DNA from: Solirubrobacteraceae bacterium
GTDB lineage: Bacteria; Actinomycetota; Thermoleophilia; Solirubrobacterales; Solirubrobacteraceae
Length of the DNA: 13,127 nt
NCBI GenBank assembly: GCA_025935735.1
Contig: JAICUS010000110.1
Span: 1 to 13,127, forward strand
Reading direction: 5' to 3'
Below are positions 11,456-13,127 of this stretch, piece after piece. How positions within the stretch are numbered: position 1 is the stretch's first letter; the number at the start of each line of letters is the position of its first letter. The notes under the pieces were generated by a model, which searched no databases, had not been told where the DNA came from, and worked only from the letters and a program-made list of their open reading frames with translations. Position numbers and translations under genes: made by a program.

Positions 11456-13127
11456 CCGTCGCCTCCGACGTCCACGTCGCGCTGCGCGACGGCTCCACGG
11501 CGCGCGTGCGCCCCGTCATCCCGGATGACCGGCCGGCGCTGCGCGACTTCCTCGCCGGCCTGTCGGACAACTCGCGCTGGCTGCGGTTCTTCTCGCTGGG
11601 CGTCGACCTCGACCGCGCGGCCGAGCGCGCCGCGGCCGGCGACCGGCCCGACGGCTACGGGCTGATCGTCACCACCGGGGCCGAGGAGCGCGTCGTCGCC
11701 CACGCGGTGTTCGAGCTGGAGACCCCCACGCGGGCCGAGGTGGCGTTCGCGGTGGCCGACGAGATGCAGGGCCGCGGCCTGGCCACGGTGCTGCTCGCCC
11801 ACCTGGCGCAGGTCGCCGCCGCCCGCGGGATCGGCACCTTCACCGCCACGGTGCTGCCCGAGAACCGGCGGATGATCGGCGTCTTCCGCGAGTCCGGCTT
11901 CCCCGTCGGAGTCCACGCGTCGCCCGACGGGATCGAGATCGAGTTCCCGACCGAGCTCGGCGAGGACGCGCGCCGGCGCTTCGAGGACCGCGACCGGATG
12001 GCCGCCGTGGCCGCCGTCGGCCGGATCCTGCGGCCGCGCTCAGTCGCGGTGATCGGCGCCTCCCGGCGCCCGCAGACGTTCGGCGGCGCGGTGTTCCGGC
12101 ACGCGCTGGCCGCCGGCTTCCGCGGCGAGCTGTACCCCGTCAACCCCAACGCGGACTTCGTGGGCAGCCGGCGGGCGAGCCCGTCCGTCAAGGAGACCCC
12201 CGGCCCGGTCGACCTGGCGATCGTCGCCGTGTCCGCCGAGCAGGTGCCGGCCGTGGCCCGCGAGTGCGCGGACGCCGGCGTGGCCGGGCTGGTGGTCATC
12301 ACCGCCGGCTTCGCCGAGGGCGGCGCCGAGGGCGCCGCCCGCCAGGCCGAGCTGCTGGACGCCTGCCGGGCGAGCGGCATGCGGCTCGTCGGCCCGAACT
12401 GCATGGGCGTCGTCAACACCGACCCCGAGGTGTCGCTCTCGGCCACGTTCGCCCGCGCCGACGTCCCGGCCGGCAGCATCGGCTTCGTCTCCCAGAGCGG
12501 CGCGTTCGGCGCGGCGGCGATCGACGGCGCCGTGCGGCGCGGGCTCGGGCTGTCCGCGTTCGTCTCGCTGGGCGACAAGGCCGACCTGTCGAGCAACGAC
12601 TTCCTGCAGTACTGGGAGCAGGACCCGAGCACCGAGGTGGTCGCGCTCTACCTGGAGTCCTTCGGCAACCCGCGCAAGTTCGGCCGCGTGGCCCGCCGGG
12701 TCGCGCGGGCCAAGCCGGTGCTCGCGGTCAAGGCCGGGCGCACGTCCGCCGGCGCCCGCGCCGCGGCCACCCACACCGGCGCGCTGATCGCCGCGAGCGA
12801 CGCGACGGTCGAGGCGCTGTTCGCCGGCGCGGGGGTGATCCGCTGCGACGGGCTCGACGACCTGCTCGACGCCGCCGCCGTGCTGGCCGAGCAGCCGCTC
12901 CCCGGCGGGTCGTGTGTGGGCCTGGTGAGCAACGCGCGCGGGCCGCTGGTGGTGTGCGCCGACGCCTGCGCGGACGCCGGATTGGACGTCGCCGCGGGGC
13001 CGGTGCAGCTGGCGGCCGGCGAGCGCCCGGAGCGCTTCCGCGCGGCGGTCGAGGCCGTGGCCGCCGACCCCGGCGTGGACGCGGTGATCGCGATCTTCGT
13101 CGAGCACATCTCCGCGGGCGCCGAGGA
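11452..13127 (+). CDS. GNAT acetyltransferase fused to ADP-forming acyl-CoA synthetase, 3'-truncated
   Basis: The frame starts at GTG 11452 (GTGA overlap with the previous stop) and stays open to the window end, giving 558 complete codons. Residues about 15-165 are a GNAT domain with the acetyl-CoA loop QGRGLA (106-111) and the LPENRRMIGVFRESGF helix. From about 190 a CoA-binding Rossmann domain follows (SVAVIGAS, VIGAS at 200-204; GPNCMGVVNT). Then comes a succinyl-CoA-ligase-like domain (GFVSQSGAFG from 344; THTGAL with His441). The ATP-grasp part should lie beyond the edge. This order is that of actinobacterial Pat-type protein lysine acetyltransferases, the reverse of Salmonella Pat. His441, the expected phospho-histidine, is retained, so acyl-CoA synthesis may still be possible. 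Protein acetylation, acetate activation or both are plausible roles. Confidence 0.9.
   Translation, partial: MTVASDVHVALRDGSTARVRPVIPDDRPALRDFLAGLSDNSRWLRFFSLGVDLDRAAERAAAGDRPDGYGLIVTTGAEERVVAHAVFELETPTRAEVAFAVADEMQGRGLATVLLAHLAQVAAARGIGTFTATVLPENRRMIGVFRESGFPVGVHASPDGIEIEFPTELGEDARRRFEDRDRMAAVAAVGRILRPRSVAVIGASRRPQTFGGAVFRHALAAGFRGELYPVNPNADFVGSRRASPSVKETPGPVDLAIVAVSAEQVPAVARECADAGVAGLVVITAGFAEGGAEGAARQAELLDACRASGMRLVGPNCMGVVNTDPEVSLSATFARADVPAGSIGFVSQSGAFGAAAIDGAVRRGLGLSAFVSLGDKADLSSNDFLQYWEQDPSTEVVALYLESFGNPRKFGRVARRVARAKPVLAVKAGRTSAGARAAATHTGALIAASDATVEALFAGAGVIRCDGLDDLLDAAAVLAEQPLPGGSCVGLVSNARGPLVVCADACADAGLDVAAGPVQLAAGERPERFRAAVEAVAADPGVDAVIAIFVEHISAGAE

Overview
The window is very GC-rich with tightly packed genes. 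It has near-leaderless starts, GTG starts, 4-bp ATGA/GTGA overlaps and actinobacterial-style regulators (LacI, ROK, and a GNAT fused N-terminally to an ADP-forming acyl-CoA synthetase). This suggests an actinomycete, most plausibly of the Solirubrobacterales/Thermoleophilia type. That placement is inferred from composition and gene content and no marker gene confirms it. No rRNA, tRNA, CRISPR array or recognisable transposase gene was seen.

Left part (1-3310): a secreted aldose 1-epimerase (954-2135) lies between two close LacI-family paralogues in opposite orientation. The left one is cut by the window edge (1-852, +) and the right one is complete (2196-3227, -). A perfect 14-bp LacI-type palindrome, TGTGAGCGCTCACA, sits inside the mutarotase promoter. 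Two degenerate copies sit in front of the right-hand lacI, which suggests one shared regulon with autoregulation.

Middle part (3360-7243): a GH127 beta-L-arabinofuranosidase (3692-5473) and a GH51 alpha-L-arabinofuranosidase (5552-7045) form an operon. Neither has a signal peptide, so they probably finish the breakdown of imported L-arabinose oligosaccharides. The pair is bracketed by two non-coding elements (about 3360-3626 and 7064-7243). Each element is bounded by inverted copies of the same G-rich core (GAACTGC...GGGTAGG). The two elements share a 48-bp end (45/48 identical) and have unrelated centres. This is the strongest candidate for something undescribed: a MITE/REP-like or structured-RNA repeat family.

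Right part (7249-13127): a phosphopantetheinyl transferase (-) and a ROK repressor (+) diverge from a 54-bp gap with interleaved promoters. They are followed by a tightly coupled operon of a small membrane protein, an enolase-superfamily epimerase/racemase (DgcA-like), a DUF1611 protein (DgcN-like), and a GNAT/acyl-CoA synthetase fusion that runs off the window. The adjacent DgcA/DgcN-like pair suggests D-glutamate (or related N-acyl-amino-acid or murein-peptide) catabolism. The GNAT/acyl-CoA synthetase may connect it to acetyl-CoA metabolism or protein acetylation.
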